In this document: positions 45,194 to 57,760 of the stretch, piece by piece
Layout: every line of letters begins with the position of its first letter
How positions within the stretch are numbered: the first letter of the stretch is position 1
Source: Trematomus loennbergii
Lineage: Eukaryota > Chordata > Actinopteri > Perciformes > Nototheniidae
Length of the DNA: 64,000 bases
Assembly: GCA_012861695.1 (NCBI GenBank)
Contig: JAAOOA010000180.1
Coordinates: 248,001 to 312,000, forward strand
Direction: 5' to 3'
Program-made: the position numbers and the translations under genes
Notes under the pieces: model-generated
Seen by the model: the letters and a program-made list of their open reading frames with translations, nothing else
The model's database searches: none
Told to the model about the DNA's origin: nothing

Positions 45194-45364
45194 ACTGAAG
45201 GCTGCAGCTTGTCAGAGATCAGCTGTTCTGCTCTGGCCTCAGCTCTGAAGTCCAACATCCATCTGAGAGATCTGGACCTGAGTTACACTTCACTCTGAAG
45301 GATTCAGGAGTGGAGCTGCTGAGAGATCTTCTGGAGAGCCAGACTGCAGACTGGAGACTCTCAG
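45194..45364 (+). CDS. NLR copy B, LRR exon 4 (indels)
   Basis: 171 bases but shifted between GAGTTACACTTCACTCTG at the variable codon and GGAGAGCCAGACTG near the end. First intron type follows. Confidence 0.68.
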
Positions 45365-46257
45365 GTCAGTAAGGGGTCGACTCAGTCTCTGCTGGTTCAG
45401 CAGGATTGTATTGAACACAGGGAGGTGGATGTGTTCCTCTCACTGGGGAATCTCTCCAGTTCCACCTTCCAGGCGTAGCCTAGCTTAGCACAACACATCA
45501 GTGATGTTACCATTTATCTGCAGTTTCTCCTTTTGTTGATCTCATGTTTCTTTTCTTGCGTTCTCCCAAGAACAATATAATGCAAGCTGACAATGCAAAG
45601 CCACATTTCAGTCAGGAGCAACTGTAACAGACAAATCCTACTCTGCATAATTCACTCTGATCCTTTAAACACCTGGAATTCATCTTATATCTCCATCCGG
45701 TTTCTTTTATAAATGATAAATAAACACATGAATACAATAATTAAATATTTCTATTAAAACTATCAAAACACTAACAAATATGTTCAGTTGTTGCTGTTTC
45801 TAACATGTTCTGAAGCTGCATGATGCTCAAACTGACTGAATAGTTTTAAACTGAAGATGCTGTGATCTATGTCTCCACTATTCCTAAAAATATTCTCTAT
45901 ATTTTGATCACATTTCTTCTAAATTCATCCTGACTTCTTTGTAAACTCTGTGATCTTGAGTTGAATCAGTTTCTGTGGGTTTTGATTTGTCTGGCTGCAC
46001 ATCTCGAGTTAGTGTAGAAGGAGCAGAGTTTATGATGTGAAGTCACCACTTTTTATTGAAGGTGAAGAACGTTGTCTTTCATATTAATGAGAGCTCTTTT
46101 CACTTTTTGGATCTTACAGTTTTTAACCTGTCGGGAGTGTCCACTTTATAAACATCTACATTCTCTACTTCTCCAGCTATAATCAGATTATTAAACCTTT
46201 CATTATTTCAATCAGGAACATTGTTTTCTAAACTTACATCATGTGTTCTTTATTCAG

Positions 46258-46429
46258 TCTGAGGAGCTGCAGCTTGTCAGAGATCAGCTGTTTCTGCTCT
46301 GGCCTCAGCTCTGAAGTCCAACATCCATCTGAGAGATCTGGACCTGAGTGAGAACGCTCTGAAGGATTCAGGAGTGGAGCTGCTGAGAGATCTTCTGGAG
46401 AGGCCAGACTGCAGACTGGAGACTCTCAG
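46258..46429 (+). CDS. NLR copy B, LRR exon 5 (1-base gain)
   Basis: 172 bases; an extra T in AGCTGTTTCTGCTCTGG shifts the frame. The variable residue would be E (DLSEN). Second intron type follows. Confidence 0.7.
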
Positions 46430-46680
46430 GTCAGTTCTCCATCTCTATCTTCTGTGCTGAGATGAATATGTGAGAGTTGTGTTGACTCTGAGCTGCAGAC
46501 ATCAGGCTGATATGATCCTGATCCTCACTGAGCATCTTAATGCTAAAGTCTACTTTCTTCTTCTGTGGTTTAGCTCATTGACTGTAGCAGAGCTATGTTA
46601 AAGAAAAATCATACTCTGCATAATTCACTGTGAACCTTTAAACACCTGGAATTCATCTTTTATTCTCCGTCATGTTTTAA

Positions 46681-47853
46681 CCTCTTAAGCACGGCAGTCC
46701 CCCCATTAGACCCCTCCCACCGTTTTGTTTTCGAGATAATGTCTCAGGGCTTCTTAACATTTATGAAACTATTAATGTGTAGCACCAGATTAACGGGAAG
46801 AATCTCAGCTAACTGAAGATATGAACCATTTTTACCAAAACAAAACACAAGTCATAAGAAGGGTCTAAATGACCCCTGAGCGAAAACATTCTAACGCACT
46901 GCGGCACACAATTCAAGTTAAAGATACCCTTATTACTTATCGTAGCTGCACATACAATATAGCCGATTAAAGCTGAGACTCCACTGATTATTTAGGTATA
47001 GTATCATCACTGAGCGATCCGAACTTGCGACAGGGGAAGCAAACACAGACATCACAACACGTACCTTTACGGAGCTTTTACGGCAGATCGTCTCACCGTA
47101 GCTGTCAATTAGGTCAAAAGACGTGTTCAATGGCATTAAAACGAAAAAAAATATCTACAACTGTTGATCCATAGGTTGATAATGTACCTGTGCCTTTGAA
47201 GAAATTATTTATAATCCATAATTCCATTTTTTATGTAAAAATCGGAGCGGAAAAGTTAGCTGCTAATGGTAGCCACCAGAGTGTATGCAGCTTCTGGTTT
47301 TGGTAACGCGTCACTCTCACTCCTTATTTGTTAACGTATTGGTGTGTATATAACCTTCCCTCGATTCCATTGGCTCTAGCGGTTATAAAGAGATTTCATT
47401 CATCAAAATCGAGCAAGGGGGCCAGAGATAGGTCAAATCCACCCAAATGACCTCAGAAGTGGGGGTTTTTGGCTAAATCTCTCTAAAAAGGTCAAATGTC
47501 ACTTGTTTTGCATCAATCTTGATACAGGGTACTTATTATATGTTGTACTTTGGATGCCTAAAGCTTTTAGTCTACTAACCCATCATCCAAGGGTAGTTTT
47601 CACTATAAGTAAAAAATTATTTTTGGACGGACACTATAATTTACAATTGTTTACTATGTAAAATCTGAATTTTCTTTAAAATAAAAAACATCTACATTGT
47701 TCTGACTTTTCTAAATCCAACTCACAGGTTTATCATTACTTTGAGAATAAAGATTATTAATTTAACCCTTTTAGAAGGGAAGATATGGTCATTTGTTCTG
47801 GGAATGTCATTTTCGAACCTGAGACCTGAAAAACAGGCTCAGGGCTTAAGAGG
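46681..47853. mobile_element. TTAA element (CCTCTTAAGC ends), copy in the LRR intron
   Basis: TTAA at 46677-46680 and 47854-47857; inverted ends CCTCTTAAGC and GCTTAAGAGG. 1173 bases. On the minus strand a frame from 47136 starts MPLNTSFDLIDSYGETICRK with no recognised domain. It interrupts an intron unit that is uninterrupted elsewhere near 44632. Confidence 0.88.
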
Positions 47854-48411
47854 TTAAAATAAATGACATTATAAACACATGAATACAATAATTAAATATT
47901 TCTATTAAAACTATCAAACACTAACAAATATGTTCAGTTGTTGCTGTTTCTAACATGTGTCTGAAGCTGCATGATGCTCAAACTGACTGAATAGTTTAAA
48001 CTGAAGATGCTGTGATCTATGTCTCCACTATTCCTAAAATAAATATTCTCTATTTATTTTGATCACATTCCTTCTAAATTCATCCTGACTTCTTTGTAAA
48101 CTCTGTGATCTTGAGTTGAATCAGTTTCTGTGGGTTTTGATTTGTCTGGCTGCACATCACGAGTTAGTGTAGAAGGAGCAGAGTTTATGATGTGAAGTCA
48201 CCACTTTTATTGAAGGTGAAGAACGTTGTCTTTCATATTAATGAGAGCTCTTTTCACTTTTTGGATCTTACTGTTTTTAACCTGTCGGGAGAGTCCACTT
48301 TATAAACGTCTACATTCTCTACTTCTCCAGCTATAATCAGATTATTAAACCTTTCATTATTTCAATCTGGAACATTGTTTTCTAAACTTACATCATGTGT
48401 TCTTTATTCAG

Positions 48412-48582
48412 ACTGAAGGGCTGCAGCTTGTCAGAGATCAGCTGTTCTGCTCTGGCCTCAGCTCTGAAGTCCAACATCCATCTGAGAGATCTGGACCTGA
48501 GTGGCAACACTCTGAAGGATTCAGGAGTGGAGCTGCTGAGAGATCTTCTGGAGAGGCCAGACTGCAGACTGGAGACTCTCAG
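48412..48582 (+). CDS. NLR copy B, LRR exon 6 (intact)
   Basis: 171 bases, open in the expected phase: [34 protein letters not shown]. First intron type follows. Together with 15318 it defines the normal exon. Confidence 0.82.
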
Positions 48583-48888
48583 GTCAGTAAGGGGTCGACT
48601 CAGTCTCTGCTGGTTCAGCAGGATTGTATTGAACACAGGGAGGTGGATGTGTTCCTCTCACTGGGGAATCTCTCCAGTTCCACCTTCCAGGCGTAGCCTA
48701 GCTTAGCACAACACATCAGTGATGTTACCATTTATCTGCAGTTTCTCCTTTTGTTGATCTCATGTTTCTTTTCTTGCGTTCTCCCAAGAACAATATAATG
48801 CAAGCTGACAATGTAAAGCCACATTTCAGTCAGGAGCAACTTGTTAACAGACACATCCTACTCTGCCTAATTCACTCTGATCCTTTAA

Positions 48889-50060
48889 CCTCTTAAGCAC
48901 GGCAGTCCCCCCATTGGACCCTCCCACCGTTTTCTTTTCGAGACAATGTCTCAGGGCTTCTTAACATTTATGAAACTATTAATGTGTAGCACCAGATTAA
49001 CGGGAAGAATCTCAGCTAACTGAAGATATGAACCATTTTTACCAAAACAAAACGAAAGTCTCATAAGAAGCGTCTAAATGACCCCTGAGCGAAAACATTC
49101 TAACGCACTGCGGCACACAATTCAAGATAAAGATACCCTTATTACTTATCGTAGCTGCACATACAATATAGCCTATTAAAGCTGAGACTCCACTGATTAT
49201 TTAGGTATAGTATCATCACTGAGCGATCCGAACTTGCGACAGGTGGCAAACACAGACATCACAACACGTACCTTTACGGAGCATTTACGGCAGATCGTCT
49301 CACCGTAGCTGTCAATTAGGTCAAAAGACGTGTCAATGGCATTAAAACGAAAAAAAAAATACTACAACTGTTGATCCATAGGTTGATAATGTACCTGTGC
49401 CTTTGAAGAAATTATTTATAATCCATAATTCCATTTTTATGTAAAAATCGGAGCGGAAAAGTTAGCTGCTAATTGTAGCCACCAGAGTGTATGCAGCTTC
49501 CGGTTTTGGTAACGCGTCACTCTCACTCCTTATTTGTTAACGTTTTAGTGTGTATATAACCTTCCCTCGATTCCATTGGCTCTAGCGGTTATAAAGAGAT
49601 TTATTCATCAAAATCGAGCAAGGGGGGCCAGAGATAGGTCAAATCCACCCAAATGACCCCAGAAGTGGGGTTTTTTGGCTAAACCTCTCTAAAAAGGTCA
49701 AATGTCACTTGTTTTGCATCAATCTTGATACAGGGTACTTATTATATGTTGTCCTTTGGATTCCTAAAGCTTTTAGTCTACTAACCCATCATCCAAGGGT
49801 AGTTTTCACTATAAGTAAAAAATAATTTTTGGACGGACACTATAATTTACAGTCTTTTACTATGTAAAATCTGAATTTTCTTTAAAATAAAAAACATCTA
49901 AATTGATTCTGACTTTTCTACATCCAACTCACAGGTTTATCATTACTTTGAGAATAAAGATTATTAATTTAACCCTTTTAGAAGGGAAGATATGGTCATT
50001 TGTTCTGGGAATGTCATTTTCGAGCCTGAGACCTGAAAAACAGGCTCAGGGCTTAAAAGG
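48889..50060. mobile_element. Second TTAA element (CCTCTTAAGC ends)
   Basis: TTAA at 48885-48888 and 50061-50064; ends CCTCTTAAGC and GCTTAAAAGG. About 1172 bases and highly similar to 46681-47853 in the same orientation. The host intron sequence does not resume on its right side, so a later rearrangement brought in the next block. Confidence 0.85.
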
Positions 50061-50064
50061 TTAA

Positions 50065-51183
50065 AGGTCCAAAAAAAAAATGTCAATAAGACAAAGGTCA
50101 GTTTATTACGGTCATTCAAACTTTTAAACAATTGCAACAAGATTCTTAACACGAGGTTGCAAAAACAAAAATAATCTGTATGCAGCAGTTTTCATTGTTA
50201 TTGTGTCTGTGCTTGATCCCTCAGAGTCGCAGTGTAAGAGCTGCACAGTTATAAATAAAGGCAGCTGCACCCTCTTTCATTCAGCATTCCCATTATTGCT
50301 TTATAAATGTCTTGCCCCTTGTGTGTCCACTGAGGTTCGTCAGGCCCAACACATCTTCAACAAACTCCCCTTTGCCTCATCATAAAAACTCACAAACACC
50401 AGCAACTGAGCATTGTCAGTGGTGTCAGTGGACTCATCCACAGCTAAGGAAATGCACTGTGCATTTTGTATTCCATCACAAAGCTGATTCATCAAATCAC
50501 CAGCCAGTATTTATGTTCTTCTTGCTGTGGAATCTGAGAGGGGGATTTGCTTGATTTGACCTGTTATTTCCTCTTTTTGTTTGCCTTCAAACATGGTCTC
50601 CATCACTTCAGTCATGCATTCTTTTATACTTCAGTTATTATCCAGTGGAAAGTCCTTACCTACTGGCCTAGTTCAATCAAAGTGGTTACTTTCTGTTGGC
50701 TGGGCAGTGGAGTTTAACACACGTCTTATTTGACTTTCTCAGGACTTAAAACTGTTTTTTGGGGGCAGACCCCCACAAAGAAAAAAAATATATTTACACA
50801 CGTAAGGTCATCATCTTAACAGTTTTGTATGCTCATCCGTGAGCAGAGCATCAAGTTGACATGGCTATTACAGCTGAATTCGGCGATTACCATTTTGTTC
50901 AGCAAAACGCCTCACAAACGTATTAAGATCAACAGCTTTAGTGCGTTTTGATTCAATGCTGAGTACAGCCACACGGACAGTCTCTTCTCTGTCATTGTAG
51001 ACCGCAAATACCTCATTCCTTCAGTACTTGGGTCCGAATGCTTCTCGTTTTGCGCCGTACCGTTCAAATGAAATCGCCAATCATATTTCCACGCTCGCGC
51101 CAGGGCCGGGGGAGGGGTTACAAGACGTGCGTCTTGTGCTGCATTCACTTGCACTCGGACATTAGAGACTTTCTCTCATAAAT
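50065..51183 (-). mobile_element. hAT transposase fragment (GTF2IRD2/SCAND3-like)
   Basis: On the minus strand, 50340-50500 reads QLCDGIQNAQCISLAVDEST then DTTDNAQLLVFVSFYDE, then shifts frame into EDVLGLTNLSGHTRG. This is the DEST core seen in the GTF2IRD2/SCAND3/ZBED-like hAT group. Around 50890-51120 other minus-strand pieces (KYDWRFHLNGTAQNEKHSD, TVRVAVLSIESKR) may be its N-terminal part. Several frameshifts; both ends unclear. Confidence 0.68.
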
Positions 51184-52013
51184 GTCAGATGAGCCACAAC
51201 TTTTCTTTCAAAACAAAGCTGCCAACTGGGGTGGCAGCTGGGGTGGCAAGGCCTATTTTAGGGTGGTAGTTGCCACCCCATGCCCCCCGGTAGGTGAAAC
51301 TAGGCTACGAGCTACAGTACAGATGCAACTAGATGAGCTGTTAACTCTCGCTCTGACTTTTTTAAACACACACGCATTTTTCGTTGACAGACACACACAG
51401 ACAGTGGAACATTCTGACATGCAGAGCGCTGTATGCAGTGGACATAGCGGAGAATTTTGACTCGTTGCGTTGTGGCGATGTCTCGCAGATAACACAGATA
51501 ACACAGATAATACATATGAAAAGTATAATTTGCTCAGAGTCCAGAGACAGTTGTGGTTCGGTCCGGACTTTGAGGATGCCTGACCTACATGATGCTCAAA
51601 CTGACTGAATAGTTTACACTGAAGATGCTGTGATCGATGTCTCCACTATTCCTGAAATAAATATTCTCTATTTATTTTGATCACATTTCTTCTAAATTCA
51701 TCCTGACTTCTTTGTAAACTCTGTGATCTTGAGTTGAATCAGTTTCTGTGGGTTTTGATTTGTCTGGCTGCACATCACGAGTTAGTGTAGAAGGAGCAGA
51801 GTTTATGATGTGAAGTCACCACTTTTTATTGAAGGTGAAGAACGTTGTCTTTCATATTAATGAGAGCTCTTTTCACTTTTTGGATCTTACTGTTTTTAAC
51901 CTGTCGGGAGTGTCCACTTTATAAACGTCTACATTCTCTACTTCTCCAGCTATAATCAGATTATTAAACCTTTCATTTTCAATCTAAACTTACATCATGT
52001 GTTCTTTATTCAG
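51184..52013. other. Repeat-derived filler and return to LRR intron
   Basis: Contains a GGGGTGGCA-rich inverted patch at 51225-51290 and an ACACAGATA run near 51490-51510. The LRR-unit intron resumes at about 51587 (CATGATGCTCAAACTGACTG). No exon seen. Confidence 0.5.
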
Positions 52014-52185
52014 ACTGAGGAACTGCAGCTTGTCAGAGATCAGCTGTTCTGCTCTGGCCTCAGCTCTGAAGTCCAACATCCATCTGAGAGATCTGGACCT
52101 GAGTCAACAACGCTCTTCAGGATTCAGGAGTGGAGCTGCTGAGAGATCTTCTGGAGAGTCCAGACTGCAGACTGGAGACTCTCAG
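52014..52185 (+). CDS. NLR copy B, LRR exon 7 (1-base gain)
   Basis: 172 bases; an extra base at the variable codon (GAGTCAACAACGC). First intron type follows. Confidence 0.7.
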
Positions 52186-53083
52186 GTCAGTAAGGGGTCG
52201 ACTCAGTCTCTGCTGGTTCAGCAGGATTGTATTGAACACAGGGAGGTGGATGTGTTCCTCTCACTGGGGAATCTCTCCAGTTCCACCTTCCAGGCGTAGC
52301 CTAGCTTAGCACAACACATCAGTGATGTTACCATTTATCTGCAGTTTCTCCTTTTGTTCATCTCATGTTTCTTTTCTTGCGTTCTCCCAAGAACAATATA
52401 ATGCAAGCTGACAATGCAAAGCCACATTTCAGTCAGGAGCAACTTGTTAACAGACACATCCTACTCTGCATAATTCACTCTGATCCTTTAAACACCTGGA
52501 ATTCATCTTTTATTCTCCGTCATGTTTTAAATAAATGACATTATAAAAACATGAATACAATAATTACATATTTCTATTAAAACTATCAAACACTAACAAT
52601 ATGTTCAGTTGTTGCTGTTTCTAACATGTTTCTGAAGCTGCATGATGCTCAAACTGACTGAATAGTTTACACTGAAGATGCTGTGATCTATGTCTCCACT
52701 ATTCCTAAAATAAATATTCTCTATTTATTTTGATCACATTTCTTCTAAATTCATCCTGACTTCTTTGTAAACTCTGTGATCTTGAGTTGAATCAGTTTCT
52801 GTGGGTTTTGATTTGTCTGGCTGCACATCACGAGTTAGTGTAGAAGGAGCAGAGTTTATGATGTGAAGTCACCACTTTTTATTGAAGGTGAAGAACGTTG
52901 TCTTTCATATTAATGAGAGCTCTTTTCACTTTTTGGATCTTACTGTTTTTAACCTGTCGGGAGTGTCCACTTTATAAACGTCTACATTCTCTACTTCTCC
53001 AGCTATAATCAGATTATTAAACCTTTCATTATTTCAATCAGGAACATTGTTTTCTAAACTTACATCATGTGTTCTTTATTCAG

Positions 53084-53252
53084 TCTGGAGCTGCAGCTTG
53101 TCAGAGATCAGCTGTTCTGCTCTGATCTCAGCTCTGAAGTCCAACATCCATCTGAGAGATCTGGACCTGAGTAACAACGCTCTGAAGGATTCAGGAGTGG
53201 AGCTGCTGAGAGATCTTCTGGAGAGTCCAGACTGCAGACTGGAGACTCTCAG
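53084..53252 (+). CDS. NLR copy B, LRR exon 8 (2-base loss)
   Basis: 169 bases; the exon start TCTGGAGCTGCAGC lacks two bases. The variable residue is N ([11 protein letters not shown]). Followed by the first intron type, then the unique 3' part. Confidence 0.72.
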
Positions 53253-53757
53253 GTCAGTAAGGGGTCGACTCAGTCTCTGCTGGTTCAGCAGGATTGTATT
53301 GAACACAGGGAGGTGGATGTGTTCCTCTCACTGGGGAATCTCTCCAGTTCCACCTTCCAGGCGTAGCCTAGCTTAGCACAACACATCAGTGATGTTACCA
53401 TTTATCTGCAGTTTCTCCTTTTGTTCATCTCATGTTTCTTTTCTTGCGTTCTCCCAAGAACAATATAATGCAAGCTGACAATGCAAAGCCACATTTCAGT
53501 CAGGAGCAACTTGTTAACAGACACATTTTACAGTTAAAAAGTGAGTCTGTTTGTTTTTTCTATGAAGTTGTTTTGTTCCTGGACTAATGCCTAGTTAACT
53601 CTGTAATGCAGCTGAGAGCTGTGGCAGTCAGTCGTAGTGTTTGCAGAGAGGATATGATGGGATGTGAAGCATTGGATCAGGACTCTGAAGCTGACTCAAA
53701 GAACAAACACTTATTTTAACTTGATCTAAAACTGTTGGATTGTGTTCATCCCTACAG

Positions 53758-53794
53758 GATCGGAAGAGACGATCAGATAAGATCCAGAAGAAAT
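53758..53794 (+). CDS. NLR copy B, linker exon
   Basis: 37 bases between CCTACAG and GTGAGT, seven fewer than in copy A. It enters in phase 2 and leaves in phase 0, so the terminal exon is read in its open frame. Confidence 0.55.
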
Positions 53795-54369
53795 GTGAGT
53801 ATTGAACTCATATCCTCCAAATATATCCAAACTATCGTACATGCAATCAAATCATAGGTAATATATTATGTATCACTTGATGAAATCTGTGCCTCCCGTT
53901 TATGTCTAACATAATAAATGTTTAACTATTAAATAATATAAAGCTCAAAGAGTGTCTTTAAACAGGCGGTTCTAACGAGTGGCTAAACTCATAATAACGT
54001 TGTCACGCTGATCACGGAGAAACTCATCTCCTCATTGGCTGTGATGTTAAGTCATGTGACTGTGATGGAGTTCCTCTATAGCCTGATGCTAGCTTTTCAC
54101 TTGTGTGAAAGAACAGGTATTGGATGTACACTACTCAAAAAGAATGTATAAACACCATAGGGTAATCGCTTTTTGACATTTGAATAAGGAAATGTTACAA
54201 ATGATATATTTTAAATAAATAAACCCACCGCTGGGAAAGCTGAGGAATATAAATATCTCTGTGAACATCACATTGAACTTGTGTCTAACTTATTAGTCAT
54301 GTTTTAAGAGATCTCTGTTCAAAGTGATTGTTGGTTATATAACTAGAGTATTCCCTGTTTATCTTCCAG
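53795..54369. other. Last intron of copy B
   Basis: Near-identical to 16037-16611; no exon seen. Confidence 0.65.
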
Positions 54370-54513
54370 CTCCATGAGGGGATATTGTTAACCACCAGGC
54401 AGCGCATTCAGACCCGTCATCCTGCATCTGGTTCGTTTCCTGACATTTCTGTCCCTCAAGTCTTTGGAAACAGTCAGAAGAGCGTCTACGGAGAACACGA
54501 AGAACAGTTTTAA
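54370..54513 (+). CDS. NLR copy B, terminal exon
   Basis: Open from the first base: HEGILLTTRQRIQ at the start and SVYGEHEEQF before TAA at 54511. No B30.2 or other domain. The open frame continuing from the linker exon supports this as the real C-terminus. Confidence 0.58.
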   Translation, partial: LHEGILLTTRQRIQTRHPASGSFPDISVPQVFGNSQKSVYGEHEEQF

Positions 54514-56643
54514 ATGATGACATTTTGCGTTAATCACCCCGACTGCATTAATCACACGTGACTATTTTTCACTCATGTTCCTGGTAATACCTTACACTAA
54601 GCAGTGGCGGCGCCAGAGATTTTCTTTTGGGGGTGCTGTGGGGTAGCTTGACGTTTCATAGGGGGCTCAAACATGTAGGGTTTCCCATTAAGACACCGGG
54701 CGCTACAGTGGAATGTTCTACTGCAACACTCCCCACACGCACACACACAGTGCACGGCATATAGGTGTAAGCAGGGGTAAAGTGATATTTTTTTTACAAG
54801 TGGGGAGTGGACCTAACCTCTTCTAGGGGGTTCTCCTCACCTCCTCTAGGGGGGTCGGGGGCCATGCTCCCCTGGGAAGATCAATCAATCTGGTGCACTT
54901 TGAGAGCAACACAAAGAGATCTATGGATACCTCTCTCTACAGATATGAAACAGAACTTTAAACAGATTTACTTTTTCTTTATGGATATTTTACTAATCAC
55001 TCCCTTTTAAACTGTATTCTTGTTTTCTGTCATATAGTATTTCATACCTGTTTTTCATGTATTCTCTTATTCTTTTATAACTATAATGATCATATGAAGG
55101 TGTGCCTCGGAAATAATCTTTTGAATCATTCGTGACCAAACTAATTTTTTTTTTTAAATCTTTATGCATGCTTTAGGTAACATTAATCTGTCCGGCTCTT
55201 TTCTGCTGTAACAATGTACATGTCCCCTCTGTGGGACTAATAAAGGGATTCTGATCTGAATGTTATTATCACATGTTTTAATGAATCTAGTTTTAGATGA
55301 ATCACCTGACTATATGGACGGAGATCACATGACATGTACTTGTTAGACGCTTTTATCCAAAGCGACTTACATACTCAATACTGTGGACAATCCCCACTGG
55401 AGCATTTGGGGTGAAGTGTCTCAGGGACACAACGACATGCTGACTGCAGAGGGGTTTGAACCTGTGAACCTGATCCCAACACCTACGCACAACCCACTGC
55501 GCCACACGCCTCCTACAGACAACATGAAGCTTTCACTCCTGAGGGGACTGACAACAACAAATACCCAACTACAACACCCGGGCAGAGATAATACATTTAC
55601 AGTTGTGAATAATGTTTGATATCCTGATGGTAAACCCGTCTTACTTTAATGTCCGTTACTTGGGACGGTTGAAACACACGGGCTCTTCCTCTCTCTGCAT
55701 CCTCCTCTTGTTTGTCCTTCAGTGATCCGATCTATTTGAAGGTTAATGGAGGAAACTCTCAGAAGAGCACCTTCAACATACCATTACAGATATACTCAAA
55801 TATACTATTCACGAAAAACTAATCTTATAATCTGTACATTTTTATACCAACAATTATTCTATATTTTTTCCCCTTATCCGTATTTAATCATTTCATTTTG
55901 TTATTGTTTTTATATATTTATGTCGTTTTCCATCCTCCATGGAGAGCACCCCATAGTAAGCACATGATTGACTTACATTTGACCAGTAGACTCTCTCCAT
56001 TCATCACCTAAATATACAGTATATTCACCTCCACCATAAGGCAATCTATGTTAACCCTTTGGTGGCCTTCTCCCAGAGTCTCTGCTGACGAGACACACTT
56101 GCCCACTTCCACCTGGATGATGGCGTTTTTAAGCCGGACCTCCCTCGCTGGTCTTGTTGACGTTTGGGGAGAATATCCGCAGCATCCCCTTGTAGCTGCC
56201 CACCACCACCTTGTCTAAAGTTTAAGGCATTATTAAATATGAGATGGCTCTGTAATGTGAACAGCTGTGATGCAAATGTGAGTTGAAGTTGTTACTGGGA
56301 AATGTGAGAGTGTAAAAGGCAAAGAATCTGTTTGAAAGTCATCTTTTTGTGTAAATATGCTTTTATTAACTCAGTATTTCATTGTTTCTGTGTTTTAATT
56401 ATCATAAATCTATCATTTAATTCACTGTCTTGCATTATCTCACCGTCACACAGTTCTGCTTTAAAGATGTTATTCTCTAAAGAGTCACATTTGGAGAAAA
56501 GCGTGAAGAGAAATGTCAGAAATGCTTTTAAGAAAATAAACATTCACAACAAACAGAAGTTGTTGTTTTTTTAATGCAATTACATTTTAAGAGTTTCAGT
56601 ATTCAATCAGAAATACAATTAATATATCAATCACTCCATTTGG
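54514..56643. other. 3' flank of copy B with shared repeats
   Basis: Repeats the copy A flank: CAGTGGCGGCGCCAGAGATT at 54602, a LINE tail near 55195-55260, the SINE-like repeat at 55340-55520, then AT-rich sequence. No gene seen. Confidence 0.6.
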
Positions 56644-57070
56644 TTGTACTTGAGTAAAAGTAGAAGTACTCAGATCTTGTACTTGAGTAAAAGTAGAAGT
56701 ACTCAGATCTTGTACTTGAGTAAAAGTAGAAGTACTCAGATCTTGTACTTGAGTAAAAGTAGAAGTACTCAGATCTTGTACTTGAGTAAAAGTAGAAGTA
56801 CTCAGATCTTGTACTTGAGTAAAAGTAGAAGTACTCAGATCTTGTACTTGAGTAAAAGTAGAAGTACTCAGATCTTGTACTTGAGTAAAAGTAGAAGTAC
56901 TCAGATCTTGTATTTGAGTAAAAGTAGAAGTACTCAGATCTTGTACTTGAGTAAAAGTAGAAGTACTCAGATCTTGTACTTGAGTAAAAGTAGAAGTACT
57001 CAGATCTTGTTTGAGTAAAAGTAGAAGTACTCAGATCTTGTACTTGAGTAAAAGTAGAAGTACCAGAGTG
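56644..57070. repeat. 33-bp minisatellite, about 13 copies
   Basis: Same unit as 18898-20480, far shorter and more uniform; one unit near 57008 has lost bases. The open 11-residue frames are a by-product of the period. Confidence 0.95.
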
Positions 57071-57526
57071 TAGGAATACTCTGTTCAGTAAAAGTTCTGC
57101 AATCAAAATGTTATCAAGTAAAAAGTAGAAAAGTATTATCATCAAAATATACAGACAAGAAAGAGAAGCTCTAAAATCAGAAATCAGGAAACAAAGAAGT
57201 CTCAAAGAGATGTTAGACATTGGGTCAGGGAGACTTTATATTATGTAAGAAGAACAGAGTTAATAAAGATAATTTAATATTTTAATTTTTGGTTGAATTC
57301 TGTCCTCAATCCAAAACTCCAATACTCATTGTCTTCAGTGTTTTAGTTTTACTTTAAGGTTATTTGTATAGTTACATTTGGTGTAAATACTTGTCTTTAG
57401 CATCCTAAATTGCAATGCTAAATTGTTTCTTAAAAAAACGTGTTTGTACAATCCTTATATATTTCCTTTTTTTTTACCTACTTCTTTTTTTATTGTTTAT
57501 GTTCGCACCACCAGATACCAAAGCAA
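57071..57526. other. Right end of unit B, AT-rich
   Basis: Matches 20481-20899 to CCAGATACCAAAGCAAA, with T-runs near 57470-57490. No exon. Confidence 0.6.
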
Positions 57527-57760
57527 ATTCCTTGAATGTGTAAACGTACCTGGCAATACATTACATCACATGACATGTTACACGCTTTTATCCAAAGCGA
57601 CTTACATACTCAATACTGTGGACAATCCCCACAGGAGCACTTTGGGGTGAAGTGTCTCAGGGACACAACGACATGCTGACTGCAGTGGGGTTTGAACCTG
57701 TGCTCCCCTGATCCCAACACCAACGCACCACTCCACTGCGCCACACGCCTCGTTAATAAA
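57527..57760. mobile_element. SINE-like dispersed repeat, third copy
   Basis: CTTTTATCCAAAGCGACTTA to ACTGCGCCACACGCCTC, as at 17580 and 55340. Here it interrupts the unit border and is absent from unit A. Confidence 0.55.

Larger units (their letters stand above)
42354..53083. repeat. Tandem LRR exon-plus-intron array, copy B
   Basis: Units start at 42184, 43158, 44221, 45194, 46258, 48412, 52014 and 53084. Without the inserted elements the period is about 974 bases after the GTCAGTTCTCC intron type and about 1065 after the GTCAGTAAGGGG type. The first six units alternate strictly between the two types, giving a two-unit repeat of about 2.04 kb. Confidence 0.85.
25641..54513 (+). pseudogene. 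RING-FISNA-NACHT-LRR receptor (NLRC3-like), copy B, disrupted
   Basis: Whole-gene entry, same architecture as copy A but with eight typical LRR exons instead of three and much longer introns. The FISNA-NACHT exon has several frame changes (near 39606, 40148 and 40470, and after 40570) and an in-frame TAA at 40293. The first LRR exon reads into a stop, and most LRR exons are 1-3 bases off the 171-base standard. As written it cannot make a full protein. Only LRR exon 48412 is clearly intact. Either it is a pseudogene or the consensus is faulty in this repetitive region. Confidence 0.78.
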
